Shown here: positions 5,875-5,936 of the stretch, one piece after another
How positions within the stretch are numbered: the stretch's first letter is position 1
Layout of the letters: every line of letters begins with the position of its first letter
NCBI GenBank assembly: GCA_011334435.1
Contig: DTPJ01000660.1
Location: 1 to 5,936, forward strand
Direction: 5' to 3'
Source: Candidatus Poribacteria bacterium
GTDB taxonomy: Bacteria; Poribacteria; DTPJ01
DNA: 5,936 nt
Position numbers and translations under genes: made by a program
Notes under the pieces: generated by a model
The model's database searches: none
What the model was told of the DNA's origin: nothing
What the model saw: the letters and a program-made list of their open reading frames with translations, nothing else

Positions 5875-5936
5875 CCCCCTTTATCCCCCTTTTTCAAAGG
5901 GGGAAACTAATAGAGTTACTTTTTTCAAAGAGGGAA
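5875..5936. repeat. C5T3/A3G5 hairpin-forming intergenic repeat, cut by the right edge
   Basis: CCCCCTTT occurs twice in tandem (5875-5882 and 5885-5892, separated by AT). The second copy pairs with AAAGGGGG (5896-5903) across a TTC loop, forming a perfect 8-bp stem. About 30 bases later CTTTTTTCAAAGAGGGAA (5919-5936) repeats CTTTTTCAAAGGGGGAA (5889-5905) with one extra T and one G-to-A change. The element continues to the window edge. Similar C5T3...A3G5 repeats are, as I recall, scattered through intergenic DNA of many uncultivated bacteria. No T-run follows the stem on either strand, so it is not a typical intrinsic terminator. Confidence 0.7.

Larger units (their letters stand above)
5625..5936. 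other. Noncoding region upstream of the membrane protein gene
   Basis: No credible gene is seen in these 312 bases. The part next to the gene holds its ribosome binding site (5631-5635) and a TATAAT on the minus strand (5655-5650). Further out, GGACATT occurs twice 12 bases apart (5793-5799 and 5805-5811), followed by the palindrome TTCTAGAA (5812-5819). The far end holds the C5T3/A3G5 repeat. The frame open on the plus strand at 5499-5735 lies mostly antisense to the membrane protein gene and has no RBS. Confidence 0.5.

Noticed and set aside
5885..5903. Terminal hairpin as an intrinsic terminator
   Set aside because: The stem is strong, but no T-run follows it on either strand, and a further related unit follows instead.

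Overview
The window is AT-rich (by eye about two-thirds A+T) bacterial DNA. It holds three complete genes and one gene cut off by the left edge. The best clue to the organism is the content: a corrinoid/uroporphyrinogen-decarboxylase (URO-D) superfamily protein that is not HemE, next to a large polytopic membrane protein of the DUF6785/DUF6784 type, plus a C5T3/A3G5 intergenic repeat. I associate this mix with uncultivated lineages such as Poribacteria, Planctomycetota/Lentisphaerota relatives or Omnitrophota-like bacteria. That placement is from memory and weak. No rRNA, tRNA, CRISPR array, transposase, phage gene or defence gene was seen.

Layout. Bases 1-189 (minus strand) encode the first 63 residues of a lipoprotein that starts with GTG, has a strong Shine-Dalgarno (SD) site and a near-consensus extended -10 promoter, and continues beyond the left edge. 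A divergent intergenic region (190-458) follows; it carries this promoter, a possible plus-strand promoter and an interrupted inverted repeat. Bases 459-2330 (plus) encode a fused aminodeoxychorismate synthase component I / aminodeoxychorismate lyase (PabB-PabC), which makes p-aminobenzoate for folate. Bases 2331-2617 are noncoding. Bases 2618-3691 (plus) encode the URO-D superfamily protein, which has an H-x-C...C putative zinc site like that of cobamide-linked methyltransferases. It meets, tail to tail with one base between, the 643-residue membrane protein (3693-5624, minus). The last 312 bases are noncoding and end in a C5T3/A3G5 hairpin repeat that runs into the right edge.

How the genes relate. 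PabB-PabC is a housekeeping folate enzyme and has no evident link to the others. Each gene appears to be its own transcription unit: orientations alternate and the plus-strand pair is separated by 287 bases. The URO-D-like protein and the membrane protein are adjacent but convergent, so a shared role (for example uptake and processing of a methylated or organic compound) is only a hypothesis. The least characterised items are the membrane protein, the URO-D-like putative methyltransferase and the terminal repeat. I do not see clear evidence of a new multi-gene system.
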